A DNA stretch of 64,000 nt from Cepaea nemoralis. Lineage: Eukaryota > Mollusca > Gastropoda > Stylommatophora > Helicidae. How positions within the stretch are numbered: the first letter of the stretch is position 1; each line of letters opens with the position of its first letter. Below are positions 52,630-63,619 of this stretch, one piece after another. The notes below the pieces were generated by a model, which was not told where the DNA came from, did not search any database, and was given only the letters and a program-made list of their open reading frames with translations. Position numbers and translations under genes: made by a program. The DNA lies in contig JACEFZ010018186.1 of the NCBI GenBank assembly GCA_014155875.1, positions 434,001-498,000 on the forward strand. Reading direction: 5' to 3'.

Positions 52630-54890
52630 TAACTATTCTCTTTCTCTTTTCGTACGATGCTCAAGAAATCACCTAACACCGCCCCAGGCCCAGACGGCAT
52701 CCCGATATGGTGACCTACTGGTGATATCAGATGATGACATGGAAGAACTGGCCAGAGAATTCAACACCAGTATCCAGAGGGGTCAGGTCAAAGGAAGAAT
52801 GGCTACACAGCTACTTGCTGCCATTGCCAAAACCGAACAAAGACCATTCCACGATAAGCGGAACTACAGAATCATTACGTGCAGAATACTGTTGGCAAGT
52901 ACTGGAGAAAATTATCGCACACAGATTTTCATTGGGACTTGGAACAGCTCGGCTGCTTCCCGCCCACACTTTGGAGGATACAGACGCAACAAAGAGTCAT
53001 GGCTGAATGCAGCGGTCTTTGCTCAAGATGTTTACGAAGGATTTCAGGTCAGAGAAGAGACATGTGCGGCCGCCATAGACTTAGAGGACGCATATAACAG
53101 AGTATCGTTCGAGCACTTGATGCAAACCCTCCTCAGACTGAAAGTGCACCCTCACCTTGTACGATGGATAGCTGCAGTTCTGCTCCAAAGGAAGGTGGTG
53201 CTAAGATGCGGGAGTTGGTCTTCTGAGCCGATAACGATATGTCCAGGATTGCCGCAGGGTTCACCACTGTCACCAGTACTATTCAACGTGTATACGGTGC
53301 CGATCACTGAACAACAGTTGGACGGGAGGGGTAGGACTCTGTCATTCGTTGACGACATCCTCGTGTATCGACAGGGTCGAGATAGACAGGCGGTTGCCAA
53401 TGATATGCAGGGCGAACTAGATCGAATTTCCTCATGGTGTGCTGATGCCGATGCCCTTGTCAACCCTGCAAAGGCAACGGTTACATGGTTCTCACTAAAC
53501 AACCATATTGTGAAAACAGACCTGCCGGCAGTAAGAATGGATGGGAGCAGTTTGAGTAGAACCCAGTCAATGACATATCTTGGCGTGAGGCTTGATCGTA
53601 GCCTGTCCTTCAGAGATCATGTCGATTATGTCATAACGAAGGCTCGAAAAGGTTTGTCAGCAATGAGAGTCATGGCGACTGCCAATATCGAGCAAAGACT
53701 GCTAATACTTCTGTTCCAAGGACTTGTGCTTTCACGCATCGAGTATGCCCTGGCCATCCTCACTGTCAGCCCTACACAGATTGGAAGACTTGAAAAGGTA
53801 CAAAACGAAGCCATGCGCATCATTTTGGGCTGCACGAGAGACACCAGCTGTGTAGCAATGAGATACCTCCTTGACTTCCCGACAATGGAACACAGGATCA
53901 AGATCTGGAGAGCTCGTGCATACTTAAAAATAAGTGCAGATGAGCAGCACCCTCTGCATGACGCTATATTCAGAGAAAAGGGTGACAGGCTAAAGAGGGG
54001 CAAATCATGGATGGGTCGGGCGGAAGATGTCGTCAGACAGGTCTGCAGTCTTACCAGTATCAACCCCGGCAAGGAATGGGTGCCGGTGCCTCCAGCTTTT
54101 AAGTGCACTTTCTCCTGCATTATCACACTCGACAGACGGTGCAGAGAGCAGAACCCTGCCGCTGTCAATGCAGAGGTTAACGCGCTCATCTATGAACACT
54201 CAGATAGCCCCGAAGTGCTCATCTATACAGATGGATCTGTTGTAAAGCAGCAGAGAAGTGCGTGGGCATTTACAGCCCGTTCAGCGGGCCGAACCGTTCA
54301 AGAATCCAGTGGTGCCCACTCTATGACCACGAGCAGCATGACGATGGAGGTGATGGCAGTTACACAGGCTTTCATATGGCTGGAAGTCACAGCATTATAC
54401 CAACGTGTGTGTACTAAGTGATTCAATGAGCATGATTCAGAAGGTCGAAGCTGGATCTGTACGTAGACAGTGGACTGAATCGCTGCGGAAGTCTGTTGTC
54501 CGTAAAGTCACCTTCATCTTCGTCCCGGGACATGCGGGAGTCGAGGGAAATGAACGAGCTGACAAACTGGCTGGCTCTGCACCCCCTGTAGATGGCCAGC
54601 CCATGGATCGTGCCGATGTTATTAACGTCCTTAAAGATATGGCGAGAACAGAGGACTTTGACGTCAAGTGATTCCACATCGCTGTCCAGGATGAAAGACC
54701 TGGGAGTAAGAATCGGCACAGCCAGACGCGAGAGGTACATCGGGAAAACAAAGTGCCTCATCAACCAACACAGAACTGGCACTATTAGCCACTGGACGCT
54801 GATGCATATGCTGGGGGGAGGATCTGAGCACCTATGGACATGTCCGGAGTGCAACGAAGATACCCCAACTGATAACTGATAACTGATAAC
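52630..54890 (+). mobile_element. LINE-E: RT plus RNase H, best copy
   Basis: Starts in the RT domain (SPNTAPGPDGIPIW near 52665, then LLPLPKPNKDHSTI and NYRIIT in alternating frames), then runs open from about 53000: FAQDVYEGFQ, AIDLEDAYNRVSFEHL (catalytic Asp), LPQGSPLSPVLFNVY, LSFVDDILVYRQGRD (catalytic FVDD), MTYLGVRLDRSLSF, IEYALAILTVSPTQIGRLEK. An RNase H domain follows: LIYTDGSVVKQQ (first Asp), SMTMEVMAV (Glu), then a one-base frame change near 54382, SDSMSMIQ (second Asp) and GHAGVEGNERADKL (last Asp). A second frame change precedes a C-terminal CPECNED box. RT plus RNase H after the RT points to an I/R1/LOA-type clade. No endonuclease, so 5'-truncated. Confidence 0.92.
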
Positions 54891-55200
54891 TGATATTCTC
54901 TTTCCTTTTGTAACCTGCTGGTGTTCAGCCCAGATCATTCATGTCATTGACTTTCATGCAAGTCTCCTACTGCCTCCCCGAACTGTGGTTATGTTTACTT
55001 CTCAGCCATTCTAAAATTATTTTGCCATGGACCTCATTCATATCATGTGACATCTCTAAATACTTGATTGCCTTTAAATCTTCACTTCACACCTTCCACT
55101 AGCACTGGAACCATAGTTCTAGATATTACTCTCCATGAACATTGTGTATCAATTTGATATGTCAATTACTGCAACATAATATCTAAATATATAAACAGCC
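54890..55200. other. Downstream of LINE-E, probable 3' UTR
   Basis: A short (TAACTGA)n run at 54868-54892 closes the ORF region; the rest is unassigned AT-rich sequence. Confidence 0.4.
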
Positions 55201-55560
55201 TGGGACGCAGAGGTGTTTCCAAGGCACCAGGGCTGGGTTAATATACTGGCCAAGACCTATTGACGCGTCCTCGTCGAATATCCTGGGCAACAGGTCCCTT
55301 CGGGGTCCTGGCTAAAGTCAGTAGGATCACCGATTCCTCCGAAGTCGGAGAGTGTCTGCCTGTACGGCAAGGAACCACCAGTCTGCATACCAATAAGCCA
55401 GACATGGGACAACGGATACTCACACAAACCTCAGATCCTGTATGACATCACACTGATGTTGGATAACAGGATGCCTTCATCCGACATACAGTACTTCGCG
55501 TTAGAGCTCAAGCCAATGAACACAAGCAAGCAATAAACAGCTGTAGCAAATGCAGTGTGA
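55195..55560. repeat. GC-rich repeat-like block
   Basis: CCAAGACCTATTGACGCGTC, GTCCTGGCTAAAGTCAGTAG, TGGGACAACGGATACTCACA. The style fits a retroelement non-coding end, possibly of LINE-J; no coding motif. Confidence 0.35.
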
Positions 55561-55610
55561 GTTAATATATTAAAAAAACACCATCAATTGAACTCCATTG
55601 CTTATTGCAT

Positions 55611-55816
55611 TTAACTGATTCAATGCAAAACAAACAGTAAGTTAGGACCAAACATGGTAACACAATCAAATGAACAAGTATTATAATGTAAATTTCCATT
55701 CACTGAGCATTGAAATTGCAGAAGATACTACGAAACAAATTAAATAACTAGTATGGCAATATATCGTCATTCTGTCCACATATGGCAATATATTATCCTT
55801 TGGCACTGAATCAATG
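55611..55816 (+). mobile_element. TTAA-type MITE (M1), copy 4
   Basis: TTAACTGATTCAATGCAAAA start, CACTGAGCATTGAAATTGCA, and TTTGGCACTGAATCAATGAA end. Confidence 0.8.
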
Positions 55817-55904
55817 AAACATCATAAGATCTTCTCTACTAGTAATCAAAATATATAAAAAGCCTGTATCGTAGGGAATGCAAATGGCTATACAGTGTGT
55901 ATTT

Positions 55905-56215
55905 CATGGAAACAAAAACAATCAAATACAGAGGTTCTAGAAAAACTGGTAATGAAAACAGAGTTGATGAAAGAAATAACAAACAGGTAATTGAAATATT
56001 TTGGCCACGTTAAAAGACATAATACTCTTATAAAAACCAAACTGGAGGGCAAGCGATCAAGAGATAGACGATACAAGTGAGAAGATAACATCAAGAGATG
56101 GACAAACATCAATCTGACAGAATGTACAGTTAGGGTGAGAGACAGACAGTGTTGGAGATCCAACGCAGCCAACCTTCATTGTGGGGATGGCATTTGATTG
56201 ATTGATTGATGCAGT
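55905..56215 (+). pseudogene. LINE-I 3' end, second site
   Basis: ATCAAATACAGAGGTTCTAG, AGGTAATTGAAATATTTTGG, GTTGGAGATCCAACGCAGCC and tail GATTGATTGATTGATG; same module as 34.5-35.1 kb. Confidence 0.85.
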
Positions 56216-56430
56216 GTGTGTTAATATATTTTACAAAAACCATCAACTGAATTCCAATGCTTATTGCATTTAAACATCAAGCTCTACTTGTGTGTCTTTG
56301 GATGTCAAGGAATTTCCACAGTCACCCAATCCTAATACCAGAGTGTCAATATCTTATATGGCATGCAGTTGGCAAATAGGCAATATGTTAATCCCTATAT
56401 CTCAAACATAAAATGGGTTCTAACACTTAC

Positions 56431-56575
56431 CTCATTTCATCATCAAAATCTCCATTCTCCTCTTGTATTTTTGGAAGTCCGGGAATCTCTACGTAGCCAC
56501 CGTCTCCATCTTCATCTCCAGAATAAACCATCATGCCAGCTTCCTGTCTCTGTCTTCCAGCAGACCTATGCATTC
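56431..56575 (-). CDS. Dynein exon: AAA5 insert, second part
   Basis: Two bases, 47 codons and two bases, with acceptor GAAACTGCAG and donor GTAAGTG. It contains an acidic glycine-rich run SGDEDGDGGYVEIPGLPKIQ followed by EENGDFDDEM. It continues the poorly conserved insert of AAA5. Phase is consistent with exons 58342-58579 and 49265-49398. Confidence 0.75.
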
Positions 56576-56699
56576 CTGCAGTTTCACAATGTTGCATTAA
56601 AAGTAACACTCAAATGTAACAATCAATGTCTCATTATCATTTTCTGTGTCAGCATCTATGACCTACAAGTAGTGAGCACAGTATCACAATCATGACACT

Positions 56700-56870
56700 A
56701 GAAGTTTGTAGACAGCTGCAGCCGATTCGGAAGCAGATCACTTGCATTGATTTTCACAAAGGTTTGAGTGTCAATTGTTCAGAAAGCAATGGAAAACTAC
56801 TAAACACAAAACTGCCTAAAAAAAATTTTTTTTAATATTTAGGTTAATTGCGACAACCTGTAAAATATAC
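56700..56870 (+). mobile_element. SINE S1, partial
   Basis: TAGACAGCTGCAGCCGATTC, core CAGAAAGCAATGGAAAACTA, and ACAACCTGTAAAATATACGC at the end; the next S1 begins at once. Confidence 0.75.
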
Positions 56871-56871
56871 G

Positions 56872-57110
56872 CCGGCTCCATGGCGAAGGGGTTACAGGCG
56901 CAGTTCATAATCCCAAATACCCATGTTCAACACATAGCTGTGCATGACTTGCATTGGTTTTTTACCAAATGGTATGGGTGCCGGTCGTTCAGAAAACAAA
57001 GGCAAACTACTGAACGTAAACGTGTCAAGAGAACACAACAGCAAATAATACTGGTGTTGACTGCGATGTCCTGTAAAGGATATGCAACTAACTTTTTTTG
57101 TAGAATATAT
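56872..57110 (+). mobile_element. SINE S1 copy
   Basis: Head GGCTCCATGGCGAAGGGGTT, CATGTTCAACACATAGCTG, core CAGAAAACAAAGGCAAACTA, end CCTGTAAAGGATATGCAACT. Its tail is followed by three copies of TTTTTTGTAGAATATATGCA. Confidence 0.88.
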
Positions 57111-57175
57111 GCAACTAACTTTTTTGTAGAATGTATACAACTAACTTTTTTGTAGAATATATACAACTAACCTTT
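57090..57175 (+). repeat. SINE-tail tandem repeat
   Basis: The S1 end (ATGCAACTAACTTTTTTTGT AGAATAT) is repeated about three times, unit near 32 bases. Confidence 0.85.
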
Positions 57176-57179
57176 TAAG

Positions 57180-57837
57180 TCTTTTTCTGTAGAAACCGTT
57201 TTCACTCAGCAATATAAGACTCGTGCCGTTGTTAGTTATTTAATAATATTTATATAAAAGCCAGTGCTAAAGGATTTCAAATCTATCTATAATCTCAATA
57301 TAATATTTTACAAACAACAGTTTATGTATAATGGTGCAGTGTTTCTGTGTCATTATCTCATTTTTAGATATTATTGAAGTGCTTGTCTAGAAATAATTTA
57401 TTTCAGAATGATGCATAGCTTTATTGTCAATGTTTATTACAATTTTATATTATATTATGATTTTATCATTATAATAATGGAAATTATATTTTGACCTAAT
57501 GGAATATTTCAAAGTCAGTCTTTCTTTCATAACAATATTTTTTCCCTCCTGAATATGAACACGTCTGCAAATCCAATTGGACAATGGATTGTTTACAATT
57601 AAATATATAAAACCTGAAGAGGAACATTACCAACCTAGGCTTAATTCAGGCCATTTCACATGTGCTGTGTTGGATCATGGCCTGGTTACATCTTAATATG
57701 TCTCTCCATAAATGTGAAGTTTCAGTATGGGCCAGCAGACAACACAACACTGGTTTGAGAGCTTGGAGAGGGGAAGGAGAGCTCTGCAACACAATCTAAT
57801 TTTCCAAGAAGGGAAAACACATGATTGTTGCATTATC
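57180..57837. other. AT-rich intron stretch, nothing recognised
   Basis: No coding or shared repeat signature seen. Confidence 0.4.
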
Positions 57838-58265
57838 TAACATCATCATCATGTGCCTTGCCGGTAAGTGTGGGTGGTCATGGTTCACCATCTTACACAA
57901 TTACAAGTCTCAGATGAGGTCCGTGATCTTGTAGTAATTCTGCCATATGGTCAAGCAATTCAGGTATTTATCTCTGTATTCCACAAGCTCTTTTGCCATG
58001 AAGACTGCCAGATTTAACCAAGTCTTCACATTTACTTTTCCTCATAACATGTCCAAAAATGTTTACCTGCTTACATCTAATTTCTCTAATCAGTTTACAG
58101 TTTTCATCTGTTGTTTTCCCCAATGTTTTCCTGTTCGTCCATGGCTTTCTTTGTATTTTCTTCAGAAACCACTTTTCCATTCCATATTTCTCAGCTTGTC
58201 TGCTTATTGTCCATATTTCATGCAGATAGCAATACAAAACCAACTATTGAGAGAAAAATAGTTAA
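57838..58265 (-). pseudogene. LINE-A C-terminal end
   Basis: Minus frame reads QAEKYGMEKWFLKKIQRKPW, NRKTLGKTTDENCKLIREIR and NIFGHVMRKSKCEDL, then the LINE-A 3' end ACCATGACCACCCACACTTA. It lies just after the donor of exon 58342-58579. Confidence 0.9.
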
Positions 58266-58341
58266 GTTCATTCGAACAGTTCACGAAATGTAAGGATAAT
58301 GAAAAACTAACTTGCTAGTCTTCTATCTATCTTCTTCTTAC

Positions 58342-58579
58342 CTGCAGTACTCTCCTGTCTAGTATCAGTATGTTCAACACCTCTTTCTATCTTATTTCCA
58401 GATAATGTGTCATCTTCAGTACTATCTGCTTCTTTCACTTCATCAGTGTCATCTTTTATGTGAGCCATTTCATCATTAGAATTCTCAATTTCCTCATCTG
58501 CCCTTTCCATTCTCTTATCTTCCATTTCCTTATTGTCTGATGCATTGAAACTTTCACCATCAACTCTTTCAGCAGGTAT
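58342..58579 (-). CDS. Dynein exon: acidic low-complexity insert in AAA5
   Basis: Phase 0 in (acceptor TTTTTTTAG), phase 1 out (donor GTAAGAAG), 79 codons. The sequence is mostly Glu, Asp, Lys, Ser and Thr, for example ADEEIENSNDEMAHIKDD and KEADSTEDDTLSGNK, and has no hydrophobic core. It is predicted by eye to be disordered. It joins both neighbours in frame, so it is very likely coding, but it has no counterpart in the canonical dynein AAA5 that I know. Confidence 0.75.
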
Positions 58580-58649
58580 CTAAAAAAAGGATTACACAAA
58601 TTAAAATAGAAAACTGCATATTCCAATGTTTTAAAAATATACAATTAAG

Positions 58650-59390
58650 AATTATAGACAGTTGCTGGTGTTTATCTGAAGAATTTTGGTGTAGGATAAA
58701 GATATAGGTCGCTTGACCTTCCTTATCATCAGCAGCAGTACAGGACATTTGTATTCTTGAGTTGTTTTTTCATTTGACTTGTTCATTCTTGTAGCACTTC
58801 ATGAATTGGGACTAGCAATTATCAGTTTCTGTCCTTGTAAAGAAGCAGCAGACTCATTCTGAGCATGCTTCTAAGGTGTGTGATTGACATAGTGAGGTGA
58901 TTGGTAAGCAAACAAAAGTATATATAATAAATTTTAGTAATATTTAATTTTTAATGTCTTAAACAATTCATTCATTCAAAATGTGTATTATTAATGTTAA
59001 AACACATCAGTTTACAATTTTTGTTTGCTTATGTAGCGGTTTGAGTTTCATAGGTTAATACTTGTTTAGTGTTTCTCACAAAGTTAATCTTATGAGTATG
59101 TGAAAAGTGAAGAAATTATATTTCCAATCATGGTTTTCTTACATGCTCGGTGTTTCTAAATGGATTAAATATAAAAATGTAGCAATCAAAGCACATTGTA
59201 TTATAGTATTTTGTCAATGCCTTGGCAAGTGGAGAAATTTATTTATAGTTTTCAAAATTATGTTTTAAGTATGCATATATTTCTTAAAATAATGCTAACT
59301 AAAACTGTGTATTCCAAAACAGTGAGTAAATCTGCACTGAGCATCCATTTCCCTTTTATTTGGTGTATTATACATCATACTTTACTCTTC
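58650..59390. other. AT-rich intron stretch, nothing recognised
   Basis: No coding or shared repeat signature seen. Confidence 0.4.
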
Positions 59391-59394
59391 TTCT

Positions 59395-59830
59395 TTCAGC
59401 CAATTCCCACTGGGAAATAGGCCATCAACCAACTCATCCCAAGTCATCTTATTTTTTTTCCATCTTATTCAGCATGTCTACGCCCTGCCCATATGACTTA
59501 TTTATGTTTCTAATTCTCTTCTCCGTGTGTTTTTAGGTCTTCCTATATTCCTAGTTATACTATTCTCAGATGTGATAAATGTGTTCTATTTATCCAGTGT
59601 TAGCTTCTCTTCCTCACCTCTTGGTTCACTGGTATTTGTTTAATTCTCTCCATGAGCTCCACATTGGTGATTCTGTCAGGCCATTTTAGTCCTTCTATTC
59701 TGCACACGCATCAATTAATTAATGTTTATAGTTTATTTGTAATGAATTTAGTATTTCTCCATGTTTCTGATTCATAAACAATAGACTTTACTTACTTAGG
59801 CATAATTATTAGGGATAACATTTTACAAAA
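59395..59830 (-). pseudogene. LINE-L C-terminal fragment
   Basis: Minus strand reads SETWRNTKFITNK-like sequence, LKWPDRITNVELMERIKQIP, and RNIGRPKNTRRRELET, ending at GATGACTTGGGATGAGTTGG, shared with 7.7 kb. Confidence 0.65.
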
Positions 59831-59988
59831 TATAAATAGTGTGTTAATTTTTTAGCTTTGGTAAATAATTCTAGCTACAGCATTAAATAATTATGTACCC
59901 AATTGGTTAATGATATTTTAACACAGTTACTTTGATTAATTGAATGCAAATTCTTCATTATATTAACATACAATTACAGAGCAAGTAC

Positions 59989-60086
59989 CTGATTGGTGTC
60001 TTCTGTATTGTTAATATGACCATTATAGTCACTGCTTGCTCCAGAGGCTGTCTTTAGAAAGGCAAAGGACCAGTCTACTACACGAC
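59989..60086 (-). CDS. Dynein exon: AAA5 segment entering the acidic insert
   Basis: The exon takes two bases of the split glycine codon, then 32 codons, RVVDWSFAFLKTASG then a polar stretch ending NNTEDTNQ. Acceptor TTAATACAG, donor GTACTTGC. In ordinary dyneins this position leads straight to the W-x-x-x-GLP-x-D segment; here a Ser/Asn/Thr-rich run starts an inserted region. Phase matches both neighbours. Confidence 0.75.
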
Positions 60087-60754
60087 CTGTATTAAAGAAT
60101 TGGGCAGTATGAATCATTAAATAGATCAAGTAAAATGGTAGTTTAACAGCTTCATTTTGTTGTCCGGAAAAAAATAATTTATTATTGTGCATTTTAAAAC
60201 AAAATACATTGACAGCATATTAAAATGATAAAAATTGAGTATGCATATGCGTGTATGTGTAAATGCATGTGTGTATACACATTTATGTGTATGTGTGAAA
60301 TTCATTAAATGCAATACGGACTAAAGAACATGTGCTACACAAATGGAAGGAATTCTTATGCAATGAAAACATCCCTTTTAACATGACAACTTCAAATAAG
60401 TTTATTTCACTAGCTATATGGCTACGATTTACAAGGGATAAATACAACAGTGGTTTCCTCTTGCCTTCTGCCAGTTTGTGTGTGTATTGATTCCAATAGC
60501 CTTTGGTGAACAAAGAATAGCCTCTGCCAAGGCAGAGGGGAGGAAGAGATTATGTATCATGTTCCTTACCCACCGGTAGTAATGCCACCCCCAAGACTGG
60601 CAATCTTGTTATAGAAAACAGATTACAATAACAAGTTTCAGCATTGTAAGAGCTTGAAAACTGGTTCCTAATTGGGAACAAACTAATCTAATTGCGTATA
60701 GTTTTCAAAGGGTCTGAAAGTAAAGAATAATGAGTTTTACTCTAACACAAATAC

Positions 60755-60974
60755 CTTTCAAGCTATCGATTGAATCGACAACAAGAGGTATTCCTCTTTC
60801 TCTAAGACACTCTGGCCAGTAAACTGTGAGCATCGTATGTCGAAAGTTATAGTGGTATGGGCCAAGATATGTAGAAAAGGCAGCAGCCATTGCACATCCA
60901 CCAGAAACTGCTAAATGACGACGGTTATATGAGTCAAAAATTTGCTGGCACCGTTGCTGTTCCTTGTTTAGTAC
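60755..60974 (-). CDS. Dynein exon: entry into AAA5
   Basis: Acceptor TGTCCTCAG, donor GTATTTG. Phase 0 in, phase 1 out, 73 codons. It begins VLNKEQQRCQQIFDSYNRRH and then has SGGCAMAAAFSTYLGPYHYN, the family's GD-x-x-LAAAF-x-SYLGPF signature that opens AAA5. The tryptophan usual after the coiled coil (E-x-x-RW) is a cysteine here. The end, CLRERGIPLVVDSIDSLKG, follows the usual W...L...IP layout. This is one of the two most diagnostic exons. Confidence 0.92.
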
Positions 60975-61214
60975 CTGAGGACAATTTACAAGCTCATGGT
61001 AATATAAAATTAAGAAAATGAATATCTAGTGACAGTAAGCATTGAAAAATATCTTAATTCATTTTAATGGAAATTAGAAAAGTCATACTGAAACATGATT
61101 GCTGTGATTGTAAATCCACTATAAACTTTTAATGATGAATAGAATGTGATAAAATTGTCACTTGCTCTTCTTACTAGAGAACAGTCTTTGTTTTCATTGA
61201 AAGGTGTATTTCAG

Positions 61215-61400
61215 TGTTTCCATGACAGACAAGTGACAGCATTTATTAGCTGTGTGATTTTCTAGACACTTTACATTCAGTAGTAGTTTGCCACTACTTT
61301 CTGAATGACCAACGCTCACACCATTGTGAAATGAATGCAAAGTGACCTGCTGCCAAACTGTCCATGACAGCATGTCAAGACTGGGAAACTGTGCTTTCTA
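61215..61400 (-). mobile_element. SINE S1, diverged
   Basis: Minus strand core CAGAAAGTAGTGGCAAACTA, GCAGCAGGTCACTTTGCATT; the 3' end (left) is decayed. Confidence 0.65.
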
Positions 61401-61689
61401 CCCATAAGCCACAGATGATATTGGATAGACAATAGTAATTGCAAATAATTGCAACACATGGCTTTAGCTTAATAATGTCAAACTGTTGATACAAGAATTC
61501 AATGGCTGATCTTAGGGCAGCAGTAATCTTTACTTCATAGTTTAAGTAATTTTCACCAGAGGAATCACATCGATCAAAGGAGGATTTATTTGTGTGTATA
61601 ATGAAGTCGTGCAAAAATAATACATAATTACTGAAGTAGCAAATGAAAGAAGAAGAAATAACTGAAGTAAACAGAAGCAATCAACAAAC

Positions 61690-61815
61690 CTTCCTAAGCT
61701 GAGCAGCTGTGTCCAGCATTTTCCTCATATGTAATGTTTTCTTTTCCTGCTCATTTTTGTCAATAGTTGCCTCCTCAAAACTCCTGGCCAGGTCTGCGAG
61801 TCTCATCTCAAGTGC
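61690..61815 (-). CDS. Dynein exon: stalk coiled coil 2, distal part
   Basis: Forty-two codons, phase 0 at both ends, with acceptor TTTATTAG and donor GTTTGT. It reads ALEMRLADLARSFEEATIDK and continues as a charged amphipathic helix ending AAQLRK. The L-x-x-L-x-x-x-F-E-x-A-T-x-x-K pattern matches the end of coiled coil 2, just before the ring is re-entered at AAA5. Confidence 0.85.
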
Positions 61816-62004
61816 CTAATAAATTATTTAAAAAAAACAACAACAGGTTAACAGCACCAATAATTGTTGGTTAACTTATAACTGAAACATTTATAGAACT
61901 TGTGTAAAGCTCCATGTGAAAAAGAAAAATAATATCTATACAAAAAAATATTATGACAGCTGTTTAGAATCTTCTCTCTAGGTCTTGCTATATCTCTCTT
62001 ATGT

Positions 62005-62098
62005 CTCTACAAAGGGCAGAATGTTAGACGGGCCTGCTGGGCCCAATTCTTAACCCTTTGAAAATAAAGTTTGTTTGTTTGTTCATTCATTTGTTCTC
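62005..62098 (+). mobile_element. LINE 3' end (S4), copy 3
   Basis: AAAGGGCAGAATGTTAGACG, CTTTGAAAATAAAGTTTGTT then (TTTG)n: the polyadenylation-like AATAAA and simple repeat tail in sense orientation. Confidence 0.75.
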
Positions 62099-62454
62099 TT
62101 CTCCTCACTTTTCCTGCTGTCACAACATATTCCATTTATATCTTTCTGGATCAAGTAACCAGATCTGATTGTTGTAATACTTTATCAGGGATCAAAAAGA
62201 AAGGTGCATAGAAGTTAGTGATGAATATTCCTGTTAGAATCAGTTCCAAAGATCAATGAAGTAACTGCCTGAATACTTATACTTTCAAGCAATAATTTTC
62301 CATTGTAAATTTGCATAAAGAGGACGTAAACAATAGGTTGCTGATCTTTTCATAAAAACTGCACAAATTTAATCAAATTTTCATGTATGTCACATTTAGT
62401 TCTGATTATATTAAAGAGTTTAAAGGTTCAAAGGCAAAGGGAGTCACTTCTTTG

Positions 62455-62612
62455 CACTAGGTTATTTCGCACAAAGCACAAACCTGTAGCACCAATGATG
62501 ACCTTCAGGGGTCTAAAAATAATTGCACCAGTGAACCGAATGACGGAATCTGAAAATGAACTCATAGCTTTAGGAGTGCAAGGCAGGCAGCTTGGAGCTG
62601 CTGTGAAGACTC
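62455..62612 (-). mobile_element. SINE S3 fragment
   Basis: TTCGCACAAAGCACAAACCT, GACCTTCAGGGGTCTAAAAA and ACTCATAGCTTTAGGAGTGC-type head; matches 36855-37015. Confidence 0.65.
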
Positions 62613-62625
62613 CCAGTTCTCATTA

Positions 62626-62780
62626 TACAGAGTGTTTTTTTAATGACTGGGATTTTTTAAAATATTGCTGTTCCAAGTTTTGTATTTACCCGTTATGTTG
62701 CATGAATTCACAGAGGGTGAATACAAAACTTGGAACAGCAATATTTTCAAAAACCCCAGTCATTAAAAATACACCCTATA
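62626..62780. mobile_element. Hairpin MITE (M2), copy 2
   Basis: Arms TTTTTAATGACTGGGATTTT, AATATTGCTGTTCCAAGTTT, TGTATT and inverse; ends GAGTGTTTTT and its inverse AAAATACACCCTATA. Confidence 0.85.
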
Positions 62781-62884
62781 TTGTATTCAAATATGCATAG
62801 TATATGGTAAAGTGTTCTGTCAGTCCAGAGTGATGCACAAGAACACTGAAGATAGGTGTTTGTTGAGGAACATGTTTGAATGTG

Positions 62885-62905
62885 CATGATGATGATGATG
62901 ATGTT
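62885..62905. repeat. (GAT)n short tract
   Basis: ATGATGATGATGATGATG in intron sequence that otherwise shows nothing between 62781 and 63111. Confidence 0.8.
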
Positions 62906-63111
62906 ATTTGAGTGTGTATTTGTATGTTGTGTTTACGTTCGTAGGTAGTTTTATATGCACACTTGTGCACAGCCCAGCACCCAGATGTAAGACATTAAAG
63001 ATTTTCTAACTACTATTAAATAGCCTTCGCAGTATAAAAATGAGAATCACTGGGTTAGAAAAACTTTTATCACAGTCTGTTTACTGTTACAAATGTAACT
63101 AAAATACTGAC

Positions 63112-63226
63112 CTTTCTCTTGTTCTCAAGGGTATTCATCTTTTTCTGAGCACTATCCACAGCTTGTGTGGTTTCCTCAACTTTCTTGTGCAACGGTTTGA
63201 CTTTTGAGGTCATCATGCGATGGTAC
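63112..63226 (-). CDS. Dynein exon: stalk coiled coil 2, first part
   Basis: The exon is bounded by TTTTGTAG before and GTCAGT after. It starts with one base of a split codon and then reads 38 codons beginning YHRMMTSKVKPLHKKVEE. The charged heptad-like sequence with a KVKP start corresponds to the return helix of the dynein stalk, which conventionally begins near a V-x-P-K motif. It ends in phase 0 and joins 61815. The preceding exon, which would carry the microtubule-binding tip, is outside the window. Confidence 0.8.
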
Positions 63227-63280
63227 CTACAAAATGTATATTTCTGTTACCTTTTCAGTGTAGTAGTACCTGGATATTTT

Positions 63281-63283
<3 letters not shown>

Positions 63284-63372
<89 letters not shown>
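63284..63372. repeat. (TA)n microsatellite
   Basis: Ninety bases of TA directly before an S1 SINE head. Confidence 0.95.
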
Positions 63373-63375
<3 letters not shown>

Positions 63376-63615
63376 GTGTCTCCATGGCCAAAGGCTTGCG
63401 AACGTGGTTCGTGAGCCGCCTACCAGGTATTCGAAATGCAGCCGCAGCCGATTTGTGCAGCACACCGTGTCGCGTTGTGTTATAATGTGTTGGTATGGGA
63501 GCCGGTCGTTCAGAAAGCAATGGCAAACTACTGAATGTAAAAACTTGCCTAGTATATCAACAGCAGCTAAAGAATGCTTGTGTTGACTGCAACGTCCTGT
63601 AAGGGATATGCAACA

Positions 63616-63619
<4 letters not shown>
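63373..63619 (+). mobile_element. SINE S1 copy between two (TA)n tracts
   Basis: Head GTCTCCATGGCCAAAGGCTT, ATTCGAAATGCAGCCGCAG, core CAGAAAGCAATGGCAAACTA, end CCTGTAAGGGATATGCAAC. Confidence 0.9.

Noticed and set aside
53626..54189. 187-codon minus frame
   Set aside because: Shadow of the LINE-E RT frame on the plus strand, which carries the recognisable motifs.
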